This document shows positions 1 to 5,165 of a stretch of 6,790 nt of DNA, piece after piece. Numbering within the stretch: position 1 is the stretch's first letter; each line of letters opens with the position of its first letter. The notes below the pieces were generated by a model, which was not told the DNA's origin, made no database searches, and was given only the letters and a program-made list of their open reading frames with translations. The position numbers and the translations under genes were made by a program. The stretch comes from Oscillospiraceae bacterium (GTDB lineage: Bacteria > Bacillota > Clostridia > Oscillospirales > Ruminococcaceae), in NCBI GenBank assembly GCA_017396055.1, contig JAFQND010000296.1:1-6790 (forward strand), written 5' to 3'.

Positions 1-351
1 ATCGTCACCATCTTCCTGGGTGTCACCGTCGGCGCTACCGCTTCCTATGACTTCTTCCTGACCGGTAAGACTCTGGGTATCCTGCTGATGGGTCTGGCTG
101 CCTTCTGCATCGGCTCTGCCGCAGGCGTTCTGCTGGGCAAGCTCATGTACATCGTCACCGGCGGCAAGGTCAACCCCCTGATCGGTTCTGCAGGCGTATC
201 CGCAGTTCCCATGGCTGCCCGTGTTTCCCAGAAGGTCGGCGCTGAGACCGACCCCACCAACTTCCTGCTGATGCATGCAATGGGCCCCAACGTCGCCGGC
301 GTTATCGGTTCTGCAGTTGCTGCAGGTGTTCTGCTCTCCATCTACGCATAA
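1..351 (+). CDS. Sodium ion-translocating decarboxylase subunit beta (OadB/GcdB/MmdB family), 5'-truncated by window edge
   Basis: This is the last 116 residues of the integral-membrane beta subunit of a biotin-dependent Na+-pumping decarboxylase. In this family the beta subunit decarboxylates the carboxybiotin carrier and couples that to Na+ export. The reading frame is open from base 1, so the true start lies left of the window; the internal ATG at 88 is not the start. Hydrophobic segments cover roughly visible residues 1-14, 24-52 and 97-115. The family signature [17 protein letters not shown] is at residues 58-74. Its N58, G62, S67 and R74 have the same spacing as N373, G377, S382 and R389 of Klebsiella OadB, residues implicated in Na+ translocation (established knowledge). 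The C-terminal [15 protein letters not shown] is also typical. The substrate (oxaloacetate, glutaconyl-CoA or methylmalonyl-CoA) cannot be decided because the partner subunits are outside the window. A terminator follows 15 bases after the stop. A broken copy of the same gene end lies at 2686-2805. Confidence 0.95.
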   Translation: MVTIFLGVTVGATASYDFFLTGKTLGILLMGLAAFCIGSAAGVLLGKLMYIVTGGKVNPLIGSAGVSAVPMAARVSQKVGAETDPTNFLLMHAMGPNVAGVIGSAVAAGVLLSIYA

Positions 352-366
352 TCAGCTTCTGCTGAA

Positions 367-398
367 AAAATCCCGTCCCTTTTCGGGGACGGGATTTT
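367..398 (+). terminator. Intrinsic terminator of the decarboxylase beta gene
   Basis: A perfect 13-bp stem pairs AAAATCCCGTCCC (367-379) with GGGACGGGATTTT (386-398) around a six-base loop. It is followed by a T-rich run through about 412. It starts 15 bases after the stop codon, so it separates the decarboxylase gene from the two-component operon. Confidence 0.93.
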
Positions 399-439
399 AT
401 TTTGTTTTCTTTTAAAATTCTCTGCGGAGGAACCGTTCT

Positions 440-467
440 TTTACAGATTTTTTACGCTGTTCTGACA
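440..467 (+). promoter_or_regulatory. Candidate Pho-box-like operator: three hexamers with 11-bp period
   Basis: TTTACA (440-445), TTTACG (451-456) and CTGACA (462-467) start exactly 11 bp apart. PhoB/PhoP-class winged-helix regulators bind direct repeats of TTAACA-like or CTGTCA-like hexamers with this 11-bp pitch (established knowledge). The gene just downstream encodes such a regulator, so autoregulation is plausible. The last hexamer ends 32 bases before the -10 box, farther than in the classical E. coli Pho box, which weakens the call. The same stretch also holds a repeat of ACGCTGTTC (454-462 and 473-481) and the inverted repeat GCTGT/ACAGC (456-460 and 465-469), either of which could be the real operator. 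Confidence 0.4.
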
Positions 468-476
468 GCAAAACGC

Positions 477-505
477 TGTTCCCCGGACGGAAAAAGGTGT
501 ATAAT
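477..505 (+). promoter_or_regulatory. Promoter of the response regulator-kinase operon
   Basis: A perfect TATAAT -10 hexamer sits at 500-505. At a 17-base spacing the -35 position (477-482) reads TGTTCC, which barely resembles TTGACA. A consensus -10 with a poor -35 is typical of activator-dependent promoters and fits the repeats just upstream. Transcription would start near 511-513, giving a leader of about 40 bases. Confidence 0.65.
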
Positions 506-516
506 GTAAAATTGGA

Positions 517-541
517 ATAAGAGGCGTTTGCCTCATCTTAT
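517..541 (+). promoter_or_regulatory. Leader hairpin touching the Shine-Dalgarno
   Basis: ATAA (517-520) and GAGGC (521-525) pair with GCCTC (530-534) and TTAT (538-541), with a GTTT loop and a three-base bulge. An alternative pairing of ATAAGA with TCTTAT plus GGC with GCC is equally good. The structure lies near the predicted 5' end of the mRNA and ends at the base before the ribosome binding site. It could stabilise the message or modulate translation (inference). Confidence 0.45.
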
Positions 542-548
542 AGGAGGT
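542..548 (+). promoter_or_regulatory. Ribosome binding site of the response regulator
   Basis: AGGAGGT lies five bases before the ATG at 554. It is a near-perfect anti-Shine-Dalgarno match and fixes the start codon. Confidence 0.9.
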
Positions 549-553
549 TTCCC

Positions 554-1240
554 ATGCCCTTGATCTATGCCATCGAAGACGATGAAAATATCCGTCAGCT
601 GGTCAAGACCGCCATGGAGGCGTTCGGTTATGAAGTCCGTACCTTTGAAAATGCCGAGGCGGGCCTTGCCGCCATCCAGGCCCATCTGCCGGATGTTATT
701 CTGTTTGACATTATGCTTCCCGATATGGACGGCGTTACCGCTGTAAAAAAACTGCGCGCCGACCCGAACAGCGCCCACCTGCCCATTATGATGCTTACAG
801 CCAAGTCTTCTGAGATCGACAAAGTGACCGGTCTCGACGCCGGTGCCGACGATTATATGACCAAACCCTTCGGCCTGCTGGAGCTGAAATCCCGCGTTCA
901 GGCACTGCTCAGACGTGCCGGACAATCCGCCCGCCACACCATCCTGACCGGTCAGGACCTGCGCCTTGACTGCGACAGCCGGGATATCACCCAGGGCGGT
1001 CAGCCGGTCGACCTGACCTTCAAGGAGTTCGAGCTGTTAAAGCTGCTGATGGAAAACGCCGACCGGGTCATGAGCCGGTCCGAACTGCTGAATCAGGTAT
1101 GGGGGATCGACTTTGAAGGCGAGACCCGCACGCTGGACATGCACATCCGTACCCTCAGACAAAAGCTCCGGGACGATGCCGAAAATCCCCGCTATATCCG
1201 CACGATCCGCGGCGTGGGATACCGCTTCCACCGGGAATAA
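554..1240 (+). CDS. OmpR/PhoB-family response regulator transcription factor
   Basis: A 228-residue DNA-binding response regulator of full family length. The receiver domain (residues about 1-118) shows the acidic pocket E8-D9-D10, the phosphoacceptor D52 in ILFDIMLPDMDG, the switch threonine T82 in MMLTA, and the conserved K104 in DYMTKPF. A winged-helix OmpR/PhoB domain follows (about 130-226), with LTFKEFELLKLL, the recognition-helix stretch TRTLDMHIRTLRQKLR and the wing motif IRGVGYRF. It would be phosphorylated by the kinase encoded nine bases downstream and then bind direct-repeat operators in the cytoplasm. The pair resembles PhoB/PhoR or Bacillus PhoP/PhoR by architecture. No phosphate genes (pst, phoU) are visible, however, so the regulon is not established and no symbol is given. 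Phosphate starvation is the first alternative to test. The start is set by the strong RBS at 542. Confidence 0.96.
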   Translation: MPLIYAIEDDENIRQLVKTAMEAFGYEVRTFENAEAGLAAIQAHLPDVILFDIMLPDMDGVTAVKKLRADPNSAHLPIMMLTAKSSEIDKVTGLDAGADDYMTKPFGLLELKSRVQALLRRAGQSARHTILTGQDLRLDCDSRDITQGGQPVDLTFKEFELLKLLMENADRVMSRSELLNQVWGIDFEGETRTLDMHIRTLRQKLRDDAENPRYIRTIRGVGYRFHRE

Positions 1241-1249
1241 GGTGAACCG

Positions 1250-2632
1250 ATGAAACGAGCACTTTTCCTTCGCTATCTGCTGATCGGAGCGCTCTCTGCC
1301 GCCGCAGCTTCCGTTGTCTCGCATATGCGTGAGACCTTCTCCCCTGCCTTCTGGATGTGGGCAGTGGCCGCCGCAGCGATCATCACTGGCATCGCCGCTA
1401 TTATGGCTTACCGCGGTGCCTCGACTCTGGTGGAATCCATCGACAGCCTCAACGAAGAACTTGACCTTCACGGCGAGCAGATGTCCTTTGTCCGCCTGCC
1501 TGAGACCGATTATCCCGAGATCATCGCGCTGCAGGGAAATATTCGCAAACTCTGCGGCAAGATCATTGCCGGCCGCAGAAAACTCCGCCACCAGCAGGAG
1601 GAGTTTGACTTTATCGTCGACAACATGCAGGAGGGTATCCTCATCACCGATTTCTCCGGCGTCATCGTCAGCTGCAACAAAAAGGCGGCGTCCGTGCTGG
1701 GTATCCCGGAAAAATGCGAACAGAAAAAGATCCGCGATGTCCTGCAGGAACAGGCGATCCTCCGCGCCGTACGGGAGGCAGCCGACCTGAATCACCCCAG
1801 CGCCTTCGACCTTCAGGCGGTGGACGGCAGTATCTATCTGCTGACTGTCGGGTCGATCAGCGAAGAACTGAGCGACGAATCCTCCCTCCCCCGCAAGCGG
1901 CTGATCGTCATCTCGCTGACCGATGTCACCGCCGAGCGTTCGGCCCGAAACCGCCAGCAGGAATTCTTCTCCAATGCTTCCCACGAACTGAAAACGCCGG
2001 TTACCTCCATCCGCGGTTTTTCTGAGCTTCTGGAATCCGGCATCATCACCGACCCCGAAAAGATACAGGACAGCATCCGCATCATCCGACGGGAAGCCGA
2101 CCGTATCGACCGCATCATCTCGGATCTTCTGATGATCTCCTCGCTGGAGGACCCCGCCCAGAGCGGCGAACCGGTCCCTGTCAATGTGGCCGAACTGCTC
2201 TGTGATATCCGCGATTCCCTGCTGCTCTCCATGGAGGAAAAAAACATCACATTAGAGATCTCCGGCGGTAATTTCACCATCCCGGCGGTCTATGAGCATA
2301 TGCACAACCTCTTCGGCAATCTGATGCAGAATGCCGTCAAGTACAATGTGGAGAACGGCAAAGTCTGGGTCCGCGCCGAGACCGACGGACAGTACCTCTA
2401 TGCCACTGTCAAAGACACCGGCATCGGTATCCCGGACGAGATGAAATCCAGAGTCTTCGAACGTTTCTTCCGTGTCGACAAGGGCCGCAGCCGCAGTGTC
2501 GGCGGCACCGGTCTGGGACTTTCCATCGTCAACCATATTGTCAGCCTCTATGATGGTTCTATCAGACTGGAAAGCAAACTGGGCGAAGGAACGACCATCA
2601 CAGCCAAGCTTGCCATCGGAAACAGCACATAA
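1250..2632 (+). CDS. PAS-containing sensor histidine kinase (PhoR-like)
   Basis: A 460-residue membrane histidine kinase, the partner of the upstream regulator. The genes are nine bases apart, and the RBS AAGGTGA overlaps the regulator's stop codon. Two hydrophobic helices (about 5-24 and 33-53) are joined by only about ten residues, so there is almost no extracytoplasmic sensor. Residues 54-115 form a HAMP-like or helical linker without a clear HAMP signature. A PAS domain spans about 118-228 (FIVDNMQEGILITD to DVTAE). HisKA follows, with the H-box FFSNASHELKTPVTSI and phospho-acceptor H245; E246 and T249 give the HExxT phosphatase motif. The ATPase domain has the N-box around N361, the G1 box D389-TGIGIP, the F box RVFERFFRVDKG and the G2 box GGTGLGLS (418-425). 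All catalytic motifs look intact, so it should be active. The ligand is unknown and sensing is probably intramembrane or cytosolic. Confidence 0.96.
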   Translation: MKRALFLRYLLIGALSAAAASVVSHMRETFSPAFWMWAVAAAAIITGIAAIMAYRGASTLVESIDSLNEELDLHGEQMSFVRLPETDYPEIIALQGNIRKLCGKIIAGRRKLRHQQEEFDFIVDNMQEGILITDFSGVIVSCNKKAASVLGIPEKCEQKKIRDVLQEQAILRAVREAADLNHPSAFDLQAVDGSIYLLTVGSISEELSDESSLPRKRLIVISLTDVTAERSARNRQQEFFSNASHELKTPVTSIRGFSELLESGIITDPEKIQDSIRIIRREADRIDRIISDLLMISSLEDPAQSGEPVPVNVAELLCDIRDSLLLSMEEKNITLEISGGNFTIPAVYEHMHNLFGNLMQNAVKYNVENGKVWVRAETDGQYLYATVKDTGIGIPDEMKSRVFERFFRVDKGRSRSVGGTGLGLSIVNHIVSLYDGSIRLESKLGEGTTITAKLAIGNST

Positions 2633-2637
2633 AGCGA

Positions 2638-2667
2638 CCCCCGGCAGAGTTTCCTGCCGGGGGTTTT
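2638..2667 (+). terminator. Intrinsic terminator of the two-component operon
   Basis: A perfect 10-bp GC-rich stem pairs CCCCCGGCAG (2638-2647) with CTGCCGGGGG (2654-2663) around the loop AGTTTC. TTTT and further T-rich sequence follow. It begins five bases after the kinase stop codon. Confidence 0.95.
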
Positions 2668-2685
2668 CTGTTCTTATTTTACACC

Positions 2686-2805
2686 TCTGCTGCGTACAGA
2701 AGCGTTCTGCTGGGCAAGGTCATGTACATCGTCACCGGCGGCAAGGTCAACCCCCTGATCGGTTCTGCAGTTGCTGCAGGTGTTCTGCTCTCCATCTACG
2801 CATAA
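2686..2805 (+). pseudogene. Remnant of a second decarboxylase beta-subunit gene 3' end, internally deleted
   Basis: Bases 2702-2770 match 125-193 with one substitution (C142 becomes G2719, Leu to Val), and 2771-2805 match 317-351 exactly, including the stop codon. Homology extends left to 2686 (reading SAAYRS against SAAG) with a 6-bp insertion. The 123 bp between two copies of ATCGGTTCTGCAG in the intact gene are missing. The deletion is exactly 41 codons, so the frame is kept. The remnant keeps the NPLIGSA segment but has lost the equivalents of S67 and R74 and the MHAMGPN motif. It has no upstream coding part, no start with a proper RBS, and lies just after the kinase terminator. It cannot be functional as a decarboxylase subunit. 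It indicates a past duplication, with the rest of the copy lost. Confidence 0.88.
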
Positions 2806-2810
2806 GCTTT

Positions 2811-2851
2811 TTCAGTTGGCAGTCTTCAGTTATCAGTCTTCAGTTATCAGT
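2811..2851. repeat. Short tandem repeat of 14 bp (two full units plus partial units)
   Basis: CAGTCTTCAGTTAT occurs twice in tandem (2820-2833 and 2834-2847). It is flanked by partial units TTCAGTTGG on the left and CAGTTTAT on the right. The array sits between the decarboxylase remnant and the hairpin-rich element. It shows no coding frame or promoter signal and probably reflects replication slippage. Confidence 0.75.
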
Positions 2852-2862
2852 TTATAGACAAG

Positions 2863-2918
2863 AAAGTTTTTGGCGATTCTTAAGTCCCTTTTTACAAAAA
2901 GGGACTTAAGCGAGTCCA
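2863..2918. repeat. Left terminal inverted repeat arm with hairpin
   Basis: The terminus AAAGTTTTTG is followed by a perfect 15-bp inverted repeat, CTTAAGTCCCTTTTT (2879-2893) with AAAAAGGGACTTAAG (2896-2910), separated by AC, and then CGAGTCCA. It mirrors the right arm at 3133-3189 in plan, although the stem base pairs themselves differ. Confidence 0.75.
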
Positions 2919-2932
2919 GAGCGGAGCTTTGG
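2916..2932. repeat. Hairpin inside the element
   Basis: CCAGAGC (2916-2922) pairs with GCTTTGG (2926-2932) around GGA, with one G-T wobble. It partly overlaps the AGTCCA end of the left arm. Confidence 0.5.
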
Positions 2933-2946
2933 TCGGGTTTGGGCCG

Positions 2947-2978
2947 GACTAAGCCTCCGCAGGAAGCGTGTCTGGGAC
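2947..2978. repeat. Internal 32-bp direct repeat, copy 1
   Basis: This block matches 3106-3137 at 30 of 32 bases (differences at 2964 and 2974). It contains an imperfect hairpin around AAGCCTCCGCAGGAAGC. The copies are 159 bp apart in the same orientation. Confidence 0.85.
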
Positions 2979-2997
2979 CAACAATATCATACAAAAA

Positions 2998-3019
2998 GTC
3001 CCATCCGTGAGGATGGGAC
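2998..3019. repeat. Hairpin with GNRA-type tetraloop
   Basis: GTCCCATCC (2998-3006) pairs perfectly with GGATGGGAC (3011-3019), capped by GTGA. In RNA this would be a stable GNRA tetraloop stem. Confidence 0.7.
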
Positions 3020-3025
3020 CAAACT

Positions 3026-3050
3026 CCCCCGCCGCACGATGCGGCGGGGG
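3026..3050. repeat. GC-only hairpin
   Basis: CCCCCGCCGC (3026-3035) pairs with GCGGCGGGGG (3041-3050). One more A-T pair leaves a CGA loop. It is the most stable stem in the element, and no T-run follows on the plus strand. Confidence 0.75.
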
Positions 3051-3064
3051 CTGAGCATCTGATG

Positions 3065-3083
3065 TTGGGGGCTCTGCCCCCAA
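3065..3083. repeat. GGGGGCTCTGCCCCC hairpin
   Basis: TTGGGGGC (3065-3072) pairs with GCCCCCAA (3076-3083) around a TCT loop. GCTCTGCC recurs at 3096-3103. Confidence 0.7.
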
Positions 3084-3105
3084 ACCCCTTCTGAGGCTCT
3101 GCCCA

Positions 3106-3137
3106 GACTAAGCCTCCGCAGGAGGCGTGTCTTGGAC
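3106..3137. repeat. Internal 32-bp direct repeat, copy 2, with strong hairpin
   Basis: This is the second copy of the 2947-2978 block. Here the stem is perfect: GCCTCC (3112-3117) with GGAGGC (3121-3126). An outer AGAC (3105-3108) pairs with GTCT (3129-3132). Confidence 0.85.
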
Positions 3138-3189
3138 TCCGCAAAGAGGACTTTTTGAAAAAAGTCCTCTTTGATCTCTCAAAAACTTT
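3133..3189. repeat. Right terminal inverted repeat arm with hairpin
   Basis: AAAGAGGACTTTTT (3143-3156) pairs perfectly with AAAAAGTCCTCTTT (3159-3172) around GA. TGGACTCCGC precedes it and CAAAAACTTT ends it. Read in reverse complement it follows the same plan as the left arm. It lies 24 bases downstream of the minus-strand gene's stop and could help end that transcript, but the T-run is inside the loop rather than after the stem, so it is not a classical terminator. Confidence 0.75.
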
Positions 3190-3212
3190 TATTTTTGCAA
3201 AGCGGTGCGGAT

Positions 3213-5135
3213 TTAATAGAGGTCACGCTTGACGGCGTAGAGCAGCGAGCGGTAGGTCTGGTTGTGGTCGTAGTAACGCTCGATGTAGATCTCCCGTCTG
3301 GAGAATTCGTCGACGAAGGCGTCGGCGACTGCCTTTGCACCGGCCATATCGCCGGCGGTCAGCTTGACCAGATAGTCTGCCAGCAGTTCGGTATAGGTGA
3401 TATGGTGCTTCAGAAGCTGCCAGCTGACGGTGGAGGCACGGCGAGGCTGACGGAGGTTTGCCTCGATAACAGGGGCAAAGGCAGCTGTGACGGCGGGGAC
3501 TTCCTTTGCCGTTTCGCCCACCGAAGCGTCGGGGATGCACTTATAGTCGCGGAGCACCGAGATCTTCTCGAAGGGCAGCAGCTCGGCGATCTTTTCGAGA
3601 TAAGCGACCGCTTCCTTCCAGTTTTCGCCGAAGGCGTGGCTGAAATAGTCCTCTTTCAGCTCGTCATAGGTCACGCTCGCGTCAAACAGCGTCTCGCCGT
3701 AGACATAGAACGGGAAACCGGTCGGGAAGAAGCTGCGCTGTGAGCCGTCCTCTACGATGCCTGAGAGACCCTGTCCCCGCAGGGCGGTGATATCATTATG
3801 CAGCAGCCTGCCCAGCTCAAGAGAGCTGATATCGTAGTGCTGGTGCAGCCAGAAATGATACTCATAGCAGAAGCAGTCGCCGGGCCACATTTTCTTCCAC
3901 TCATGCAGATAAGCAAGGCATTCGGCCATGCCGCGGGGCAGGTCGTTTTTGTTGCGGTCGTAGGGCACGACCTTCGAGAAGTCGGGTGTTTCGCCGTAGG
4001 TCTCGGTGTACAGGCGGGTGATGGGCGCATAGAGCATGGTGAAGCGTTTGTGGTTGTTCAGCTTCTCTTCGATGGGCGGCCAGAAGGTGTCCACATAGAC
4101 GATAAAGACCAGATGGGTGTCGAGACCTTTGCGGGTCAGAGCGGCGTCGATATCGTTGAGCAGCATCACGTACCAGTCGGAGGTGTCCTTCCTGCGGCAG
4201 TTTTCGCACTCGCAGTGGTTGTTGGAGGCGTCCGCCAGCCAGATGTGCAGGAAGTCGACGTTGTTCTGGGTCTGGGCGTAGTTCGCCACATACTCGGCGA
4301 TGATGCTTCTGGCTTTGGGGTTGGAAAGGCAGATGTTGGTGTTCAGCGGCACGCCGCCGAAATATTTCCGCTCGCCGTTGATCTGGGCCAGATACTGACG
4401 GTTTTCCTCGTTGAGATCGGTCTCATCCACTTTGGTCCATCCCAGCTCACTGGAGATGCCGAAGGGCTCGGCGGTCCAGCCGTGGCCCATATCGTGGAAT
4501 TTCAGACCGCGTTTTTTGATCTCGGCTTCGCACTGACGCTTCCACTGCAGGGTGGTCTCGAGGGTGACGTCCTCCGCTTCGCGGCAGGTGCTGCAGTTAT
4601 GGCTGTAGTAAGAGCGGTAATAGGTATAGGGATTGTCGAACTCGAGCATATAGGTGTTCATACAGATTTTTGGGGTGAAATCGATGGTCTCCATCATTGA
4701 CTGCTGATATTCGGCGCCCTCGTTGCACTGACCACGGTAACGATGGTCGGCAAGCTTGCGGTAGTTGACCGCCGGCAGTTTTTCGATGACGGGGATCCAT
4801 TCGCCGTCCACACCGGGGAAGAGCCATCTGCAGCCGCAGAAGCGGAGATAGCGGTAAACCGCGATCAGCAGTGCACCGGGATTGGAGCCGGCGATCACGC
4901 CGCCCTTTTCGTCGGCGGTGATATAAACAATATCGTCCAGCGCGGGGTCGCGGGCATCGGGCATGCACAGACCGAAATCAGCCATCAGACCCAGCCGGAA
5001 ACCGCTTTCTGCTTCGGGGGCAAAGGCGATATCGATCTCGCCGCAGCGGGGCATCATCATTCTGAGATATTTTTTCAGTTCCTCCGCCGCAAAATCGACG
5101 GTGGGATGAGAAGTGATCTTGAAAATGCTGTACAT
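3213..5135 (-). CDS. DUF4838 domain-containing protein, putative cytosolic carbohydrate-active enzyme
   Basis: A 640-residue protein starting at the ATG at 5135, which has AGGAGG seven bases upstream; an in-frame ATG at 5177 is rejected. Residues about 5-120 look like the alpha/beta N-terminal domain of GH67/GH20-type glycosidases: AAEELKKYL, then GGVIAGSNPGALLIAVYRYL and a CRWLFPGVDGEWIP segment. The following region resembles DUF4838, recognised by CxCxxC (C308, C310, C313 in NHCECENC) after HIWLADAS. A second Cys pair is C181/C184 (CSTC). GHGW (217-220) and GIVEDGSQR (459-467) are conserved-looking polar motifs. The C-terminal part (about 490-640) looks mostly helical. There is no signal peptide or membrane segment, so it should be cytosolic. 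Family members are assumed to be glycoside hydrolases from fold similarity; no substrate or catalytic residue can be assigned here. No sugar transporter is visible nearby, so the pathway is unknown. Confidence 0.85.
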   Translation of the reverse strand: MYSIFKITSHPTVDFAAEELKKYLRMMMPRCGEIDIAFAPEAESGFRLGLMADFGLCMPDARDPALDDIVYITADEKGGVIAGSNPGALLIAVYRYLRFCGCRWLFPGVDGEWIPVIEKLPAVNYRKLADHRYRGQCNEGAEYQQSMMETIDFTPKICMNTYMLEFDNPYTYYRSYYSHNCSTCREAEDVTLETTLQWKRQCEAEIKKRGLKFHDMGHGWTAEPFGISSELGWTKVDETDLNEENRQYLAQINGERKYFGGVPLNTNICLSNPKARSIIAEYVANYAQTQNNVDFLHIWLADASNNHCECENCRRKDTSDWYVMLLNDIDAALTRKGLDTHLVFIVYVDTFWPPIEEKLNNHKRFTMLYAPITRLYTETYGETPDFSKVVPYDRNKNDLPRGMAECLAYLHEWKKMWPGDCFCYEYHFWLHQHYDISSLELGRLLHNDITALRGQGLSGIVEDGSQRSFFPTGFPFYVYGETLFDASVTYDELKEDYFSHAFGENWKEAVAYLEKIAELLPFEKISVLRDYKCIPDASVGETAKEVPAVTAAFAPVIEANLRQPRRASTVSWQLLKHHITYTELLADYLVKLTAGDMAGAKAVADAFVDEFSRREIYIERYYDHNQTYRSLLYAVKRDLY

Positions 5136-5142
5136 AGTCGTT

Positions 5143-5148
5143 CCTCCT
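5143..5148 (-). promoter_or_regulatory. Ribosome binding site deciding the DUF4838 start
   Basis: On the minus strand AGGAGG lies seven bases before the ATG at 5135. The alternative ATG at 5177 has no RBS and overlaps the -10 box, so the shorter 640-residue product is preferred. Confidence 0.9.
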
Positions 5149-5165
5149 CGGATGATCTTGCCTTG

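Larger units (their letters stand above)
2863..3189. repeat. Hairpin-rich MITE-like intergenic repeat element with terminal inverted repeats
   Basis: This 327-bp non-coding block is bounded by perfect 10-bp inverted termini, AAAGTTTTTG (2863-2872) and CAAAAACTTT (3180-3189). Each end arm has the same plan inward: the terminus, 6-7 bases, a 14-15 bp hairpin whose centre reads TTTTT-NC-AAAAA, then (G)CG(G)AGTCCA. Between them lie further hairpins and a 32-bp direct repeat, giving eight stems in about 300 bp. No transposase or convincing ORF is present and no target-site duplication is evident. It occupies the gap between convergent genes. Similar palindromic, GCTCTGCC-containing blocks are familiar from clostridial genomes, but I cannot run the search, so family membership is inference. 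It may be a non-autonomous mobile element, a REP-like repeat or a structured transcript end. Confidence 0.65.

Noticed and set aside
88..351. An ATG at 88 as the start of a short membrane protein.
   Set aside because: The frame is open to base 1 with continuous family similarity, so this methionine is internal to the beta subunit.
1037..1984. A long minus-strand open frame opposite the regulator and kinase.
   Set aside because: It lies antisense to two genes with intact catalytic motifs, has no RBS and resembles no family. It is an effect of GC-rich codon use.
2722..2805. A possible 27-residue hydrophobic peptide from the ATG inside the decarboxylase remnant.
   Set aside because: It is only the surviving tail of the deleted gene. 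There is no properly spaced RBS and no promoter, and it lies just after a strong terminator.
2833..3144. A minus-strand open frame of 103 codons across the hairpin-rich element, with PRHASCGGLV appearing twice.
   Set aside because: The frame is made of hairpins and the 32-bp direct repeat read in translation. It has no recognisable fold, and such frames arise repeatedly from palindromic repeats.
3143..3172. Classical intrinsic terminator for the DUF4838 gene.
   Set aside because: The stem is strong, but its T-run forms the inner stem and loop, and no T-run follows the stem on either strand, so it is listed only as an element arm.
2863..3189. CRISPR array.
   Set aside because: The repeats are self-complementary hairpins of differing sequence. 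The single 32-bp direct pair lacks regular spacers, and no cas gene is present.
3798..4700. A 300-codon plus-strand open frame opposite the DUF4838 gene.
   Set aside because: It is a mirror of the real gene's codon bias, with valine- and glycine-rich low-complexity translation and no start signals.
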